A stretch of 64,000 bases of DNA from Arboricoccus pini (GTDB lineage Bacteria > Pseudomonadota > Alphaproteobacteria > Geminicoccales > Geminicoccaceae). The translations under genes were made by a program, and so were the position numbers. Below the pieces are notes generated by a model. It was not told the origin of the DNA. It worked only from the letters and a program-made list of their open reading frames with translations, and searched no databases. The DNA is taken from contig NZ_FYEH01000001.1 of assembly GCF_900187945.1 (NCBI RefSeq), positions 496,001 through 560,000 on the forward strand, read 5' to 3'. Shown piece by piece: positions 55,695 to 64,000 of the stretch; position 1 is the first letter of the stretch, and every line of letters starts with the position of its first letter.

Positions 55695-56803
55695 TGCGCT
55701 TTGCCCGTACCGATCGGTCGGTCGTCTCCACCTGGTGGTGGACCGTCGACCGTGTGATGCTCTCTGGCCTGGGCGTCCTGGCTTTGGTCGGCATCATCGT
55801 CGTCTTCGCGGCCAGCCCGCCCGTGGCAGCGACGCTCAGGTTGCCGCATGATCACTTCATCATCCGGCACATCCTCTTTCTCCTGCCGGCGATCGGGCTG
55901 CTCTTTTGTACCTCGCTGCTGGCGCCGCGCGGCGTTCTCAGGCTGGCGATCGGCATGTTCGTGATCTTCGGCCTGATGCTGGCGGTAACGCCGATCATGG
56001 CCACCGAGATCAAGGGAGCCAGGCGTTGGATCTCGGTGCTGGGCACGCCCGTCCAGCCATCGGAGTTCGTCAAGCCGGCACTGGTAGTCGTCAGCGCCTT
56101 CATCTTGAGCCGCAAGCCGGGCTTCCTGGGCTTCGTCCTGGCGGCCATGCCGGTCGCATTCGTCCTCCTTTTTCTGCTGAGCCAGCCCGATCTCGGCATG
56201 ACGGCCCTTACCGTGATCGTCTTTTCATCTCAGCTCTTCGTGGCCGGGCTGCCCTGGTTCATCTTCGTCGGCATCGGCGGTGCGGCCGTGCTCGGGCTCT
56301 ATTCGGCCTTCCATATCTTCGCGCATTTCCATGATCGCGTTGTCAGCTTCCTTGATCCGAACTCGACCGGCTATCAGGTGGAGAAGGCGCTCCGTGCCGT
56401 AGCCTCGGGTGGCCTTTTCGGCCGTGGGCCAGGGGAGGGCCTCGTCAAGTTCACCTTGCCCGACGCCCATACCGACTTCGTCTTTGCCGCCACGGCCGAG
56501 GAATTCGGCATTCTTGCCTGCCTTATGCTGGTCTCGCTCTTTGCCTTCATGCTGATTCGCGGCCTTAACCGGGCGACCGAAGCGCCCGATCGCTTCTGCC
56601 AACTGGCGGCGACCGGGCTGATCGTCGTCTTCGCCAGCCAGGCTTTGATCAATATGGCGGTCAATCTCAACCTGATGCCGACGAAGGGCATGACTCTGCC
56701 CTTTGTCAGCTACGGTGGGTCCTCGATGCTTGCCCTGGCTATTGGGATGGGCATGCTGCTGGCGCTGACCCGCAAAGGGGCCAAGCTCGGAACGCCCGGA
56801 TGA
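55691..56803 (+). CDS. ftsW: Septal peptidoglycan glycosyltransferase FtsW
   Basis: SEDS-family polymerase partnering FtsI. The 370-residue protein has about ten TM helices with SEDS hallmarks: KGARRWISVLGTPVQPSEFVKP, the FLLSQPDLGMT segment, YQVEKALRAVASGGLFGRGPGEG and the C-terminal NLMPTKGMTLPFVSYGGSS. Starts ATGATG overlapping the murD stop; overlaps murG by 4 nt. Confidence 0.97.
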   Translation: MMRFARTDRSVVSTWWWTVDRVMLSGLGVLALVGIIVVFAASPPVAATLRLPHDHFIIRHILFLLPAIGLLFCTSLLAPRGVLRLAIGMFVIFGLMLAVTPIMATEIKGARRWISVLGTPVQPSEFVKPALVVVSAFILSRKPGFLGFVLAAMPVAFVLLFLLSQPDLGMTALTVIVFSSQLFVAGLPWFIFVGIGGAAVLGLYSAFHIFAHFHDRVVSFLDPNSTGYQVEKALRAVASGGLFGRGPGEGLVKFTLPDAHTDFVFAATAEEFGILACLMLVSLFAFMLIRGLNRATEAPDRFCQLAATGLIVVFASQALINMAVNLNLMPTKGMTLPFVSYGGSSMLALAIGMGMLLALTRKGAKLGTPG

Positions 56804-57930
56804 GTGCTTCGCCAACCATCGTCGTTGCCGCCGGCGGCACGGGCGGCCACATGTTTCCGGCGCTGGCCGTCGCGGCGGAACTGCGCGAGCGCGGCTGCCG
56901 TGTCGTCATCCTGACCGACAGGCGGGGTGCCCGCTATGTCGGTACCGACGGGCCGGATGGCTGGGAATGCCGGATCGTCGAGGCTGCCAGCCCAAGCGGC
57001 AGCCTCTTGCAGAAACTAAAGGGGACCTGGCGCTTGATGCGCGGCGCAAGGCAGGCGCGCCGACTCTGGTCCGAGGTCAGGCCCGATGCGGCAGCCACCT
57101 TTGGCGGCTATGCCTCCGTACCCGCAGCTCTGGCGGCGGCCCTGACGCGCACGCCGCTTCTCGTCCACGAGCAGAACGCTGTCTTTGGCCGCGCCAACCG
57201 GATGATCGCCAAGGTGGCCCGGATCGTGGCGCTTAGCTTCGCGCAGACGCGGGCGGCGCCGAAGGGTGATCGTGTCCGCGTCACCGGCAACCCCGTGCGC
57301 CCAGGCTTCGGCAGGCCAACGTCCCTCGAGCCCAAGACGGGTTTCGGTCTGCTCGTTCTGGGTGGAAGTCAGGGGGCCCGAGTCTTTAGCGACGTGCTGC
57401 CGGCGGCCATTGCACTTCTGCCCGATGCGCTGCGTCAGCGATTAAGGCTCCAGCAACAATGCCGGCCGGAGGATCTGGAGCGCGTGCGTGCGGCCTATGC
57501 GCAGATGGGTTTCGCAGCCGAGCTGGCCGCTTTTTTCAACGATGTGCCGGCCCGGATGGCCGGAGCCGACATGTTGCTTTGCCGCTCGGGCGCCTCGACG
57601 GTGGCCGAGCTCTTGATGCTGGGGAAGCCCGCGATCCTCATTCCCTATCCCTTTGCCGCGGACAATCACCAGGATGCCAATGCCGTCGAGCTCGAGAGGG
57701 CCGAGGCGGCCCTGCGCCTGCCGCAGAGCGAGGCCACGCCCGAGCGTCTGGCTGAGATGTTGGCCATGTTGATCGCTCAACCCCTGCGGCTCGATGCCAT
57801 GCGCCGGGCGTCGGCCGGCATCGCTTGGACCGATGCCGCCGCCCGCCTAGCGGACGCCGTCCTGGCGGGCGTTGCCGAGCCCGCCATTCGCTCCTCCTCG
57901 GCCCCAACCATCAGGAATAGCCACTCATGA
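56800..57930 (+). CDS. murG: Lipid II synthase MurG (GlcNAc transferase)
   Basis: Peripheral membrane GT-B enzyme that adds GlcNAc to lipid I. The 376-residue product shows the G-loops [29 protein letters not shown] with [29 protein letters not shown], and the donor-binding [11 protein letters not shown] with [16 protein letters not shown]-terminal Ser-rich tail is slightly long. It overlaps murC by 4 nt. Confidence 0.97.
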   Translation: MSASPTIVVAAGGTGGHMFPALAVAAELRERGCRVVILTDRRGARYVGTDGPDGWECRIVEAASPSGSLLQKLKGTWRLMRGARQARRLWSEVRPDAAATFGGYASVPAALAAALTRTPLLVHEQNAVFGRANRMIAKVARIVALSFAQTRAAPKGDRVRVTGNPVRPGFGRPTSLEPKTGFGLLVLGGSQGARVFSDVLPAAIALLPDALRQRLRLQQQCRPEDLERVRAAYAQMGFAAELAAFFNDVPARMAGADMLLCRSGASTVAELLMLGKPAILIPYPFAADNHQDANAVELERAEAALRLPQSEATPERLAEMLAMLIAQPLRLDAMRRASAGIAWTDAAARLADAVLAGVAEPAIRSSSAPTIRNSHS

Positions 57931-59351
57931 GCTTCATGCCGCTCGAGATCGGCCCGATCCATTTCATCGGCATTGGCGGCATCGGCATGAGCGGGATCGC
58001 CGAGATCCTGGTCTCGCTGGGCTATCGCGTGCAAGGGTCGGATGCGAGCGAGAACGCCAACGTGCAGCGGCTGCGGCAGCTCGGCATCGAGGTCAAGATC
58101 GGCCAGCAGGCGGAGAATTTGAGCGAGGCCGGGGTCGTCGTCGTCTCCACGGCCATCAAGCCCGGCAATCCCGAGCTGGAGCGAGCGCGGCAATTGCGTC
58201 TGCCGGTCGTGCGTCGCGCGGACATGCTGGGCGAGCTCATGCGCTTCAAGCGCGGCGTCGCGGTCAGCGGCACGCATGGCAAGACGACGACGACGGCCAT
58301 GGTGGCGGCCGTCCTGGACGCGGCCGGACGGGACCCGACGGTCGTCAATGGCGGCATCATCAATGCCTGGGGCACCAATGCGCGCCTGGGTAAGGGCGAC
58401 TGGATGGTGGTCGAGAGCGACGAGAGCGACGGCAGTTTCCTGCGGCTGCCGGCGACCATCGGTGTCGTTACCAATATCGATCCCGAGCACATGGATTACT
58501 GGGCTTCCTTCGATGCGGTGCGGGACGCCTACCAGACCTTCATCGAGCGGCTGCCCTTCTATGGCCTAGGGGTGCTCTGCATCGACCATCCGGAAGTGCA
58601 GGCGCTGATGGCGCGGATCACCGATCGGCGCGTCGTCACCTATGGCTTCAGTCCGCAGGCCGACATTCAGGCCTCAGAGCCCGTCTTCGACGATGGCGCC
58701 ATGGTTTTCGACATCACCTTCCGCGACCGCGAGGGCCGCATCCAACGGCGGCTGGAGGGCATGCGCCTGGCCCTTCCCGGCCGGCACAATGTCGCCAACG
58801 CGCTGGCCGCCATCGCCGTCGGGCGCGAGCTTGGCATCGGTGAATTGCCGATGCGCAAGGCACTGGCGGGCCTCGAGGGCGTCAGGCGGCGCTTTACCCG
58901 GACCGGCCTCGTCGACGGCATCGCGATCATCGACGATTACGGTCATCATCCGGTCGAGATCAAGGCCGTCCTGGATACGGCGCGAAGGGCTGCCAAGGGG
59001 CGGGTCCTGGCCGTGGTGCAGCCCCATCGCTATACGCGTCTGCGCGATCTCTTCGACGAATTCTGCACGGCCTTCATCAATGCCGATGCCGTCATCGTGG
59101 CCCCGGTCTATCCAGCGGGCGAGGCGCCGATCCCTGGCGTCGATGCGGCGGCACTCGTGGCCGGCTTGAAGCAGCATGGCCAGCGCGAGGTCCTGCAGAT
59201 CGAGGGGCCGGAGGAGTTGGCGGCCCTCGTCGACGGCATGGCGCGGATGGGCGACTATGTCGTCTTCCTGGGGGCGGGCTCGATCAGCCAGTGGGCGAAC
59301 GCGCTGCCGGCCGAGCTCGAGGCGCGCCGTCGCCGGGAGGGGGCCGCCTGA
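57927..59351 (+). CDS. murC: UDP-MurNAc:L-alanine ligase MurC
   Basis: First Mur ligase of stem-peptide assembly. The 474-residue product has the N-terminal [16 protein letters not shown] nucleotide-sugar loop, the ATP loop [33 protein letters not shown] and the late [14 protein letters not shown] with [12 protein letters not shown]. It overlaps murG by 4 nt; murB starts 25 bp after its stop. Confidence 0.97.
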   Translation: MSFMPLEIGPIHFIGIGGIGMSGIAEILVSLGYRVQGSDASENANVQRLRQLGIEVKIGQQAENLSEAGVVVVSTAIKPGNPELERARQLRLPVVRRADMLGELMRFKRGVAVSGTHGKTTTTAMVAAVLDAAGRDPTVVNGGIINAWGTNARLGKGDWMVVESDESDGSFLRLPATIGVVTNIDPEHMDYWASFDAVRDAYQTFIERLPFYGLGVLCIDHPEVQALMARITDRRVVTYGFSPQADIQASEPVFDDGAMVFDITFRDREGRIQRRLEGMRLALPGRHNVANALAAIAVGRELGIGELPMRKALAGLEGVRRRFTRTGLVDGIAIIDDYGHHPVEIKAVLDTARRAAKGRVLAVVQPHRYTRLRDLFDEFCTAFINADAVIVAPVYPAGEAPIPGVDAAALVAGLKQHGQREVLQIEGPEELAALVDGMARMGDYVVFLGAGSISQWANALPAELEARRRREGAA

Positions 59352-59376
59352 TGCGCTGTGCCAAAGGAGAGGGCCC

Positions 59377-60402
59377 ATGACCCAGGCGGTGAATGCTGGC
59401 CCGGCGCTCGTCGATCCACTGACCTTGAAAAGCAGCAGCAACATCGCTGAGGAATTGCCGTCCTTTCGCGGCTCGCTCAGGCGCGGCGTACCGCTGGGTC
59501 CGCTCACCTGGATGCGCGTGGGCGGGCCGGCCTCGGTGGTGGCCAATCCCGCCGACGATGCGGACCTTACCCTGCTCCTGCACGAACTCGGGCCCGAGGT
59601 TCCGGTCATGCCCCTGGGCGTGGGCTCGAACCTTCTGGTCCGCGATGGCGGCCTCGATGCCGTGATCGTGCGACTGGGCGGCGTAATGGCGCAGGTGATC
59701 ATCGACGATCATGTCGTCATCGTCGGGGCCGGGGCGCTGGATCAGCGTACCGCTCAGGTGGCCTCGCGCGCGGGCCTGTCGGGCCTGGAATTCATGAACG
59801 GCATCCCGGGGACGATCGGCGGTGCGATCAGGATGAATGCGGGCTGCTTTGGCAGTGAGACGGCGGAGCGGCTGCTCTGGGTCGAGGCCATGGACCGGAG
59901 CGGCAAGGTGCATCGGGTCAAGCCGGCGGAGCTGGGCTTTAGCTACCGGCATAGCGAATTGCCGGCGGACTGGATCGTGCTCAGGGCCTGCTTCGACCTG
60001 GTGGCGGGCGACCAGGGGCGGATCACGCAGCGGATGAACGAGATCCGGACAGCGCGCGAGGCCACGCAGCCGCAAAGGGTGGCCACGGGCGGCAGCACCT
60101 TCAAGAATCCCCCCAAGACGGGGCCGGACGGTAATAATCCCGAGGGCAGGCGCGCCTGGGAGCTGATCGACAAGGCCGGCTGCAGAGGTCTGCGACGTGG
60201 CAAGGCCATGGTCTCGGACAAGCATTGCAATTTTCTTGTCAATACCGGGGCGGCGAGCTCGGCTGAAATGGAGGCGTTGGGCAAGGAAGTGCGCGCCAAG
60301 GTCTTCGCGACCAGCGGCATTCTTCTGGCCTGGGAGATTGTGCGCGTCGGTACTGAGCTGCCGGCCCTGCAGGGCCTGATCGACGAGGGAGTTCCCGCAT
60401 GA
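59377..60402 (+). CDS. murB: UDP-N-acetylenolpyruvoylglucosamine reductase MurB
   Basis: FAD enzyme reducing UDP-GlcNAc-enolpyruvate to UDP-MurNAc. The 341-residue product has TWMRVGGPASVVANP, PLGVGSNLLVRDGG, the GIPGTIGGAIRMNAGCFG region, GGSTFKNPP and the late KHCNFLVNTG. ATG 59377 is chosen, with AGGAGA at 59365-59370; the frame upstream overlaps murC and is a shadow. A small N-terminal extension of about 25 residues precedes the domain. Ddl overlaps its stop by 4 nt. Confidence 0.96.
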   Translation: MTQAVNAGPALVDPLTLKSSSNIAEELPSFRGSLRRGVPLGPLTWMRVGGPASVVANPADDADLTLLLHELGPEVPVMPLGVGSNLLVRDGGLDAVIVRLGGVMAQVIIDDHVVIVGAGALDQRTAQVASRAGLSGLEFMNGIPGTIGGAIRMNAGCFGSETAERLLWVEAMDRSGKVHRVKPAELGFSYRHSELPADWIVLRACFDLVAGDQGRITQRMNEIRTAREATQPQRVATGGSTFKNPPKTGPDGNNPEGRRAWELIDKAGCRGLRRGKAMVSDKHCNFLVNTGAASSAEMEALGKEVRAKVFATSGILLAWEIVRVGTELPALQGLIDEGVPA

Positions 60403-61322
60403 GTGCCAGGAAGCCGCACGTGGCTGTCCTCCTTGGTGGCTGGTCGTCCGAGCGGGAGGTATCGCTGGCTTCCGGCAAGGCCTGCGCCGATGCCCTCGAA
60501 CGCAGGGGCTATGAGGTGACCCGCATCGATGTCGGGCGTGACGTCATGGCGGTCCTGGCCGCGCTGAAGCCGGATGTCTGCTTCAACGCCCTGCATGGCG
60601 CGTTCGGCGAGGACGGGCGGATCCAGGCCGTCCTCGATATCATGGGCATTCCCTATACGCATTCGGGCGTCCTGGCTTCCGCCGTGGCCATGGACAAGAC
60701 TATGGCAATCCGGCTGTTCCGCCAGGCGGGGATAGGTACGCCCGAGGGCTACGAAACGACGCTCGAGGAACTTGGCCGCGCGGGTCCACGGATCGATGCG
60801 CCCTTCGTCGTCAAGCCGGCGGCCGAGGGCTCGAGCGTTGGCGTGTTCATCCTGCCCGACGGCGACACGCGGCCGATCTTCAGCCGCAACGCCCTCGATC
60901 TCGCCAAGCGGGTCCGGGTCGAGCGCTTCATTGCCGGCCGCGAGCTCACCTGCGGCGTGCTCGACCGCGAGCCCTTGGCCGTGACCGAGATCGTCCCCAA
61001 GGACGGATTCTACGATTATCGCGCCAAATATACCGAGGGCTTTGCCTATCACGTCGTTCCAGCCGAGATCCCGCCGGCGATCGAGGCCCTGGTCCAGGAC
61101 TGGTCGCAGCGGGCCTATGACGCGCTGGGCTGCCGGGGCGTCGCCCGCTGTGACTTCCGCTATGATCCAAGCTTGGCTGAGGAAGGGCTTTCGCTCCTCG
61201 AGGCCAATACGCAGCCTGGCATGACGCCACTCTCGCTGGTCCCGGAGCAGGCGGCCTATCGCGGTATCGACTTCGACGAGCTCGTTGATCGTTTGGTGAA
61301 GGAAGCCCGATGCGACCATTGA
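60399..61322 (+). CDS. ddl: D-alanine-D-alanine ligase
   Basis: ATP-grasp enzyme supplying D-Ala-D-Ala to MurF. The 307-residue product has VAVLLGGWSSEREVSLASG, FNALHGAFGEDGRIQ, the YTHSGVLASAVAMDKTM segment, PFVVKPAAEGSSVGVF and the metal-binding end LEANTQPGMTPLSLVP. Placement between murB and ftsQ is standard in alphaproteobacteria. It overlaps ftsQ by 13 nt. Confidence 0.97.
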   Translation: MSARKPHVAVLLGGWSSEREVSLASGKACADALERRGYEVTRIDVGRDVMAVLAALKPDVCFNALHGAFGEDGRIQAVLDIMGIPYTHSGVLASAVAMDKTMAIRLFRQAGIGTPEGYETTLEELGRAGPRIDAPFVVKPAAEGSSVGVFILPDGDTRPIFSRNALDLAKRVRVERFIAGRELTCGVLDREPLAVTEIVPKDGFYDYRAKYTEGFAYHVVPAEIPPAIEALVQDWSQRAYDALGCRGVARCDFRYDPSLAEEGLSLLEANTQPGMTPLSLVPEQAAYRGIDFDELVDRLVKEARCDH

Positions 61323-62212
61323 TGCGTCCGAGCGCGCCGCCGGTCGAGGAACCCGTCAGATCGGTGGTCCGCGAGAACCGGGTGCCCGAGCGGCAAAAGC
61401 CCACACCGCGTTGGGTGAAGCGGCTGCGCACCTTTGGGATTGTCCTGGCGGCCGTCGGCATCGTCGCAGGCGGCGGTTACGTTGCGATCGACGAGGGGGT
61501 GTTGGCCAAGCTGCAGGGTGGCTTGCGCGATGGTGGCGAGGTGCTGAGCGCCAAACTCGGGCTCTCTGTCCAAGATGCCTATTCCGAGGGCCGCCATTCG
61601 ACCAATGCCGAGGCGCTGGCGGCGGTGATCCAGCCCGTCATCGGCAAGAGCATCGTTCTTCTCGATACGGAGGCGCTGCGCGAGCAGGTCGAGCATCTGC
61701 CCTGGGTGCACAGCGCGACCGTCAAGCGCTTGCTGCCCTCGACGATCTTCGTCCATATCGAGGAATATAATGCCGTGGCCCTCTGGTTCGACGGCCAGGA
61801 GACCAAGGTGGTCTCGAGCGACGGCGAAGTCCTGCCGGTCAAGGATCTGCGGCCCTTCCTCGACCTTACCCTCCTGCATGGCGAGGGTGCCCCGGCGGCG
61901 GCGGCCGACCTCTTGGACGTGCTCAAGTCCGAGCCCGATCTGGCCGCACGTGTCACGGCAGCCGGCCGGGTCGGCCAGCGGCGCTGGAACATCTTCCTGG
62001 ACGGTAGGATCGAGGTCAGGCTGCCTGAGCATGATTTTGCCACCGCCTGGCACCGCCTGGCCGACTATGAGCGGCGTAACAAGATCCTGGCCAGGGCTGT
62101 GGATTCGATCGACATGCGCAGTCCGAGCTGGACCGCCGTGCATCTCAAGAGCGACGAGAAAGAAACGAACGCCGCCCCGATCATGGCGGCCGCGGAGAAG
62201 CGTGGCACATGA
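61310..62212 (+). CDS. ftsQ: Cell division protein FtsQ
   Basis: Bitopic divisome protein that recruits FtsL and FtsB. The 300-residue product has a basic cytoplasmic tail, one TM (about 42-62), a POTRA domain (GKSIVLLDTEALREQVEHLP then WVHSATVKRLLPSTIFVHIE) and a beta domain with NIFLDGRIEVRLPE and a final DMRSPSWTAVHL. Starts at ATG 61310 inside the end of ddl; ftsA overlaps its stop by 4 nt. Confidence 0.95.
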   Translation: MRPLMRPSAPPVEEPVRSVVRENRVPERQKPTPRWVKRLRTFGIVLAAVGIVAGGGYVAIDEGVLAKLQGGLRDGGEVLSAKLGLSVQDAYSEGRHSTNAEALAAVIQPVIGKSIVLLDTEALREQVEHLPWVHSATVKRLLPSTIFVHIEEYNAVALWFDGQETKVVSSDGEVLPVKDLRPFLDLTLLHGEGAPAAAADLLDVLKSEPDLAARVTAAGRVGQRRWNIFLDGRIEVRLPEHDFATAWHRLADYERRNKILARAVDSIDMRSPSWTAVHLKSDEKETNAAPIMAAAEKRGT

Positions 62213-63501
62213 GCATCCTTACAGCCGGACGCCGCAAGGTCGAAGCCAAGGCCAGCCGGGCGCGGGGCGAGCCCGTGACGGTGCTCGACATCGGCACCAG
62301 CAAGATCTGTTGCTATATCGCCCGTCCGACGCGCGGCCGCGGCCTCGAGGTCATGGGCAGGGGCTATCAGATCGCCGATGGCATCAAGGCCGGCGAGGTG
62401 ATCGATGCCGACGCAGTCGAGGATTCGATCCGGGCGGTGCTGCACGAGGCCGAGCAGTTCACCGGCGAGCAGATCCGCGAGGTCACGGCCGTCGTCGGTG
62501 GCGGCCGGCCCCGCTCGGTGCATGTCCGGGTCGAGCGTCCCTTGAACGGTCGGGCGGCCACCGCCGAAGATGTCCGCACCGCCTTGCAGCGTGTGCGAGA
62601 GGAACTGACCGATCCGGACTTCGTCGTCCTGCACTTGGTGCCGGTCGAGATGGCCATCGATGGCGGCCGGCCACTACGCGACGTGCGTGGCATCTCGGGC
62701 CAGGTGCTGGAGATCCTGGCGCATGCCGTGGTGGCGGACGCCGCCCCCATTCGCAACCTCGTCAACTGTATCGAGCGCTGTCACGTCGATGTGACCTCGC
62801 TCGTAGCCTCCTCCTACGCGGCGGCCCTTGGTGCCGCCGGCGACGAGGAGCTGGATCGCGGCTGCGTCGTCCTCGATATCGGTGCCGGCACGACCCAGAT
62901 GGCGTTCTTCGCGCAGGGCCGGCTCATCTGGCTGGACCGTATAGCCAAGGCGGGGGATCGGATCGTCGGTGACATCGCCTATGGTCTTTCGACCAGCCGC
63001 CGGGCGGCGGAGCGGGTGATGAACCTGCACGGCTCGGTAGCGTGGCGGGCCTCCGACGATAATGTCCGCATCGAGTATCCCATGCAGGGCGATCGCGATG
63101 ACGAGCCCTCGGGCGAGGTCTCGCGTACGCGGCTCACGTTCATCATCCGTTCGCGCATGGAGGATATTCTCCGCGAGCTCATGGGGCGGATGGACAAGGC
63201 GCATGCGATGCTGGGCGGCTGCACCGCTAAGACAATGGTCCTCACTGGCGGTGCCGCCCAGATCGACGGCATGACGGAGCTATGCGAGGAGCTGTTCGGC
63301 ATCGAGGCTAGGGTGGGGCGACCGACCACGCTGGGCGAGCCCGGCGGCAATGGCGAAAGTCCCTGCTGTGCGGCCTCGGCGGGCGGCCTCATGCTCAAGA
63401 CCAGCGAGACTCCGGCTGTCAATTGGTGGGAGGTCGACGACCAGCCGACCATCACCCATGGCATCGCCCGGCTGAGGGAGTGGCTGCGGCAGAATTTCTA
63501 G
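62209..63501 (+). CDS. ftsA: Cell division protein FtsA
   Basis: Actin-fold protein that tethers FtsZ filaments to the membrane. The 430-residue product has TVLDIGTSKICCYIA (phosphate 1), a 1C-type insert with VVGGGRPRSVHVRVERP, VVLDIGAGTTQMAFF (phosphate 2), the TMVLTGGAAQIDGM adenosine motif and a C-terminal amphipathic end (IARLREWLRQNF) for membrane binding. It ends 463 bp before ftsZ. Confidence 0.97.
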   Translation: MSILTAGRRKVEAKASRARGEPVTVLDIGTSKICCYIARPTRGRGLEVMGRGYQIADGIKAGEVIDADAVEDSIRAVLHEAEQFTGEQIREVTAVVGGGRPRSVHVRVERPLNGRAATAEDVRTALQRVREELTDPDFVVLHLVPVEMAIDGGRPLRDVRGISGQVLEILAHAVVADAAPIRNLVNCIERCHVDVTSLVASSYAAALGAAGDEELDRGCVVLDIGAGTTQMAFFAQGRLIWLDRIAKAGDRIVGDIAYGLSTSRRAAERVMNLHGSVAWRASDDNVRIEYPMQGDRDDEPSGEVSRTRLTFIIRSRMEDILRELMGRMDKAHAMLGGCTAKTMVLTGGAAQIDGMTELCEELFGIEARVGRPTTLGEPGGNGESPCCAASAGGLMLKTSETPAVNWWEVDDQPTITHGIARLREWLRQNF

Positions 63502-63964
63502 CAGCAGCCGCTGCGCAGAAACCAAAGATCGAAAGTTTAGATAAAATATCGCGTAAATTCCGCGAGTTTTTTTCTGTGCTGCTCATCTTTGCCCCTGCCA
63601 TTCCGATGAAATTCGGTTATGCAGCAAGGAGAACCCCGCGTTGGCGGGGGCGTCGATTGTTGCAGAAGCGCGGCACTCGTCCAGTTTTCGTCAAGGTGCC
63701 GCTCCCTAAAGGGTCTTTGACGGTTGCTGAAACGGGACAGTCGGAGATTTTCTATAGTCGGGAGCCGGGGATTCATCCGGCCACGACAGGTCCTGCGCCG
63801 TGCTTGCCCCACGGCGTTGTTTGACGAGCGACGCGAGCCCCGCCGGGTTCTTGGTCCCAAGCGAGCTTGCGTGTTCGTTGGTCCAGGCCGGGGCGGCCAT
63901 ATCTGCAGGACGCGCCATAAGCGCATAAGCGGACGCCATTAGAGCGGACGGAGGAGAAGACAGG
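63502..63964. other. ftsA-ftsZ intergenic region
   Basis: A 463-bp gap in an otherwise overlapping cluster. It contains a possible intrinsic terminator (63549-63573) and a GC hairpin CCCCGC-GTTG-GCGGGG (63634-63649). A 72-codon frame from 63606 to 63824 has no family features, so I treat it as non-coding. The rest probably holds the ftsZ promoter, but I see no clear -35/-10 pair. Confidence 0.55.
63549..63573 (+). terminator. Candidate intrinsic terminator after ftsA
   Basis: TCGCG-TAAATTC-CGCGA stem-loop (63549-63565) followed by G and seven T residues (63567-63573), 47 bp after the ftsA stop. The stem is only 5 bp, so it may be leaky. Confidence 0.5.
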
Positions 63965-64000
63965 ATGACGATCAACCTCTCGATTCCCATGACCCACGAG
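63965..64000 (+). CDS. ftsZ: Cell division protein FtsZ, N-terminal fragment
   Basis: The window ends 12 codons into the gene. MTINLSIPMTHE after ftsA, with GAGGAG at 63951-63956 and an 8-nt gap, is the expected start of alphaproteobacterial FtsZ. The assignment rests mainly on position; none of the GTPase motifs is in the window. Confidence 0.85.
   Translation, partial: MTINLSIPMTHE

Noticed and set aside
63606..63824. 72-codon frame upstream of ftsZ
   Set aside because: Overlaps a GC hairpin, has no convincing family features; most likely untranslated.
1..64000. CRISPR array, tRNA genes, insertion sequences
   Set aside because: I looked for regular repeats, tRNA-like cloverleaf sequences and transposase frames and saw none.

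Overview
The window looks like a chromosomal segment of a high-GC alphaproteobacterium, probably of the Rhodospirillales type. I infer this from conserved neighbourhoods (pepA-holC-ndk; purM-purN divergent from a DUF2066 / CDP-alcohol transferase / Hda-like set; argH / small lipoprotein / lysA / TIGR02302) and from a complete dcw (division and cell wall) cluster of alphaproteobacterial order. Genus cannot be named from the sequence. Coding density is very high, with many 1-nt and 4-nt start/stop overlaps and several TTG or GTG starts.

Layout. 1-9237: housekeeping genes (pepA, holC, ndk, an unknown membrane-anchored protein, purN/purM, a DUF2066 protein, a CDP-alcohol phosphatidyltransferase, an Hda-like DnaA homologue). 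9307-11412: a TetR repressor and a DHA2-type MFS efflux pump, each preceded by a copy of a related inverted repeat. 11435-12616: anmK.

12649-30953 is the accessory highlight: twelve co-directional minus-strand genes in a compact array of about 18 kb. In transcription order they are a membrane-tethered vWA protein, SrfA-like, SrfB (Hsp70/actin-fold ATPase), SrfC (P-loop GTPase-like), a membrane-tethered Sel1-repeat protein, a secreted PpkA-type vWA protein, an ABC ATPase, an FtsX/LolC-like permease, a secreted SUMF1-fold protein lacking the FGE cysteines, a glycine-zipper lipoprotein, a coiled-coil lipoprotein and a short Hsp70-like ATPase. It combines the enterobacterial srfABC set with a module resembling the TagQRST/PpkA-vWA envelope sensor of type VI secretion, yet there is no T6SS structural gene, no Ser/Thr kinase and no FHA protein in the window. 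I propose an envelope-spanning, NTP-driven apparatus of unknown function. A small divergent membrane protein (31197-31574) faces it across a region with nested inverted repeats.

31589-34609: aroC, fabI and a YihY/BrkB membrane protein. 34866-37920: a translationally coupled sensory operon (CHASE3 histidine kinase, single-domain response regulator, receiver plus HisKA_2 kinase). 37940-46015: zapE/afg1, tlpA, argH, an LptM-like lipoprotein, lysA, a TIGR02302 protein and an N-acetylmuramoyl-L-alanine amidase. About 46033-46469: RNase P RNA.

46915-64000: the dcw cluster rsmH-ftsL-ftsI-murE-murF-mraY-murD-ftsW-murG-murC-murB-ddl-ftsQ-ftsA and the start of ftsZ. No mraZ precedes rsmH; that position holds a 445-bp non-coding region with inverted repeats. 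The DNPR motif in MurE together with lysA fits a meso-diaminopimelate peptidoglycan.
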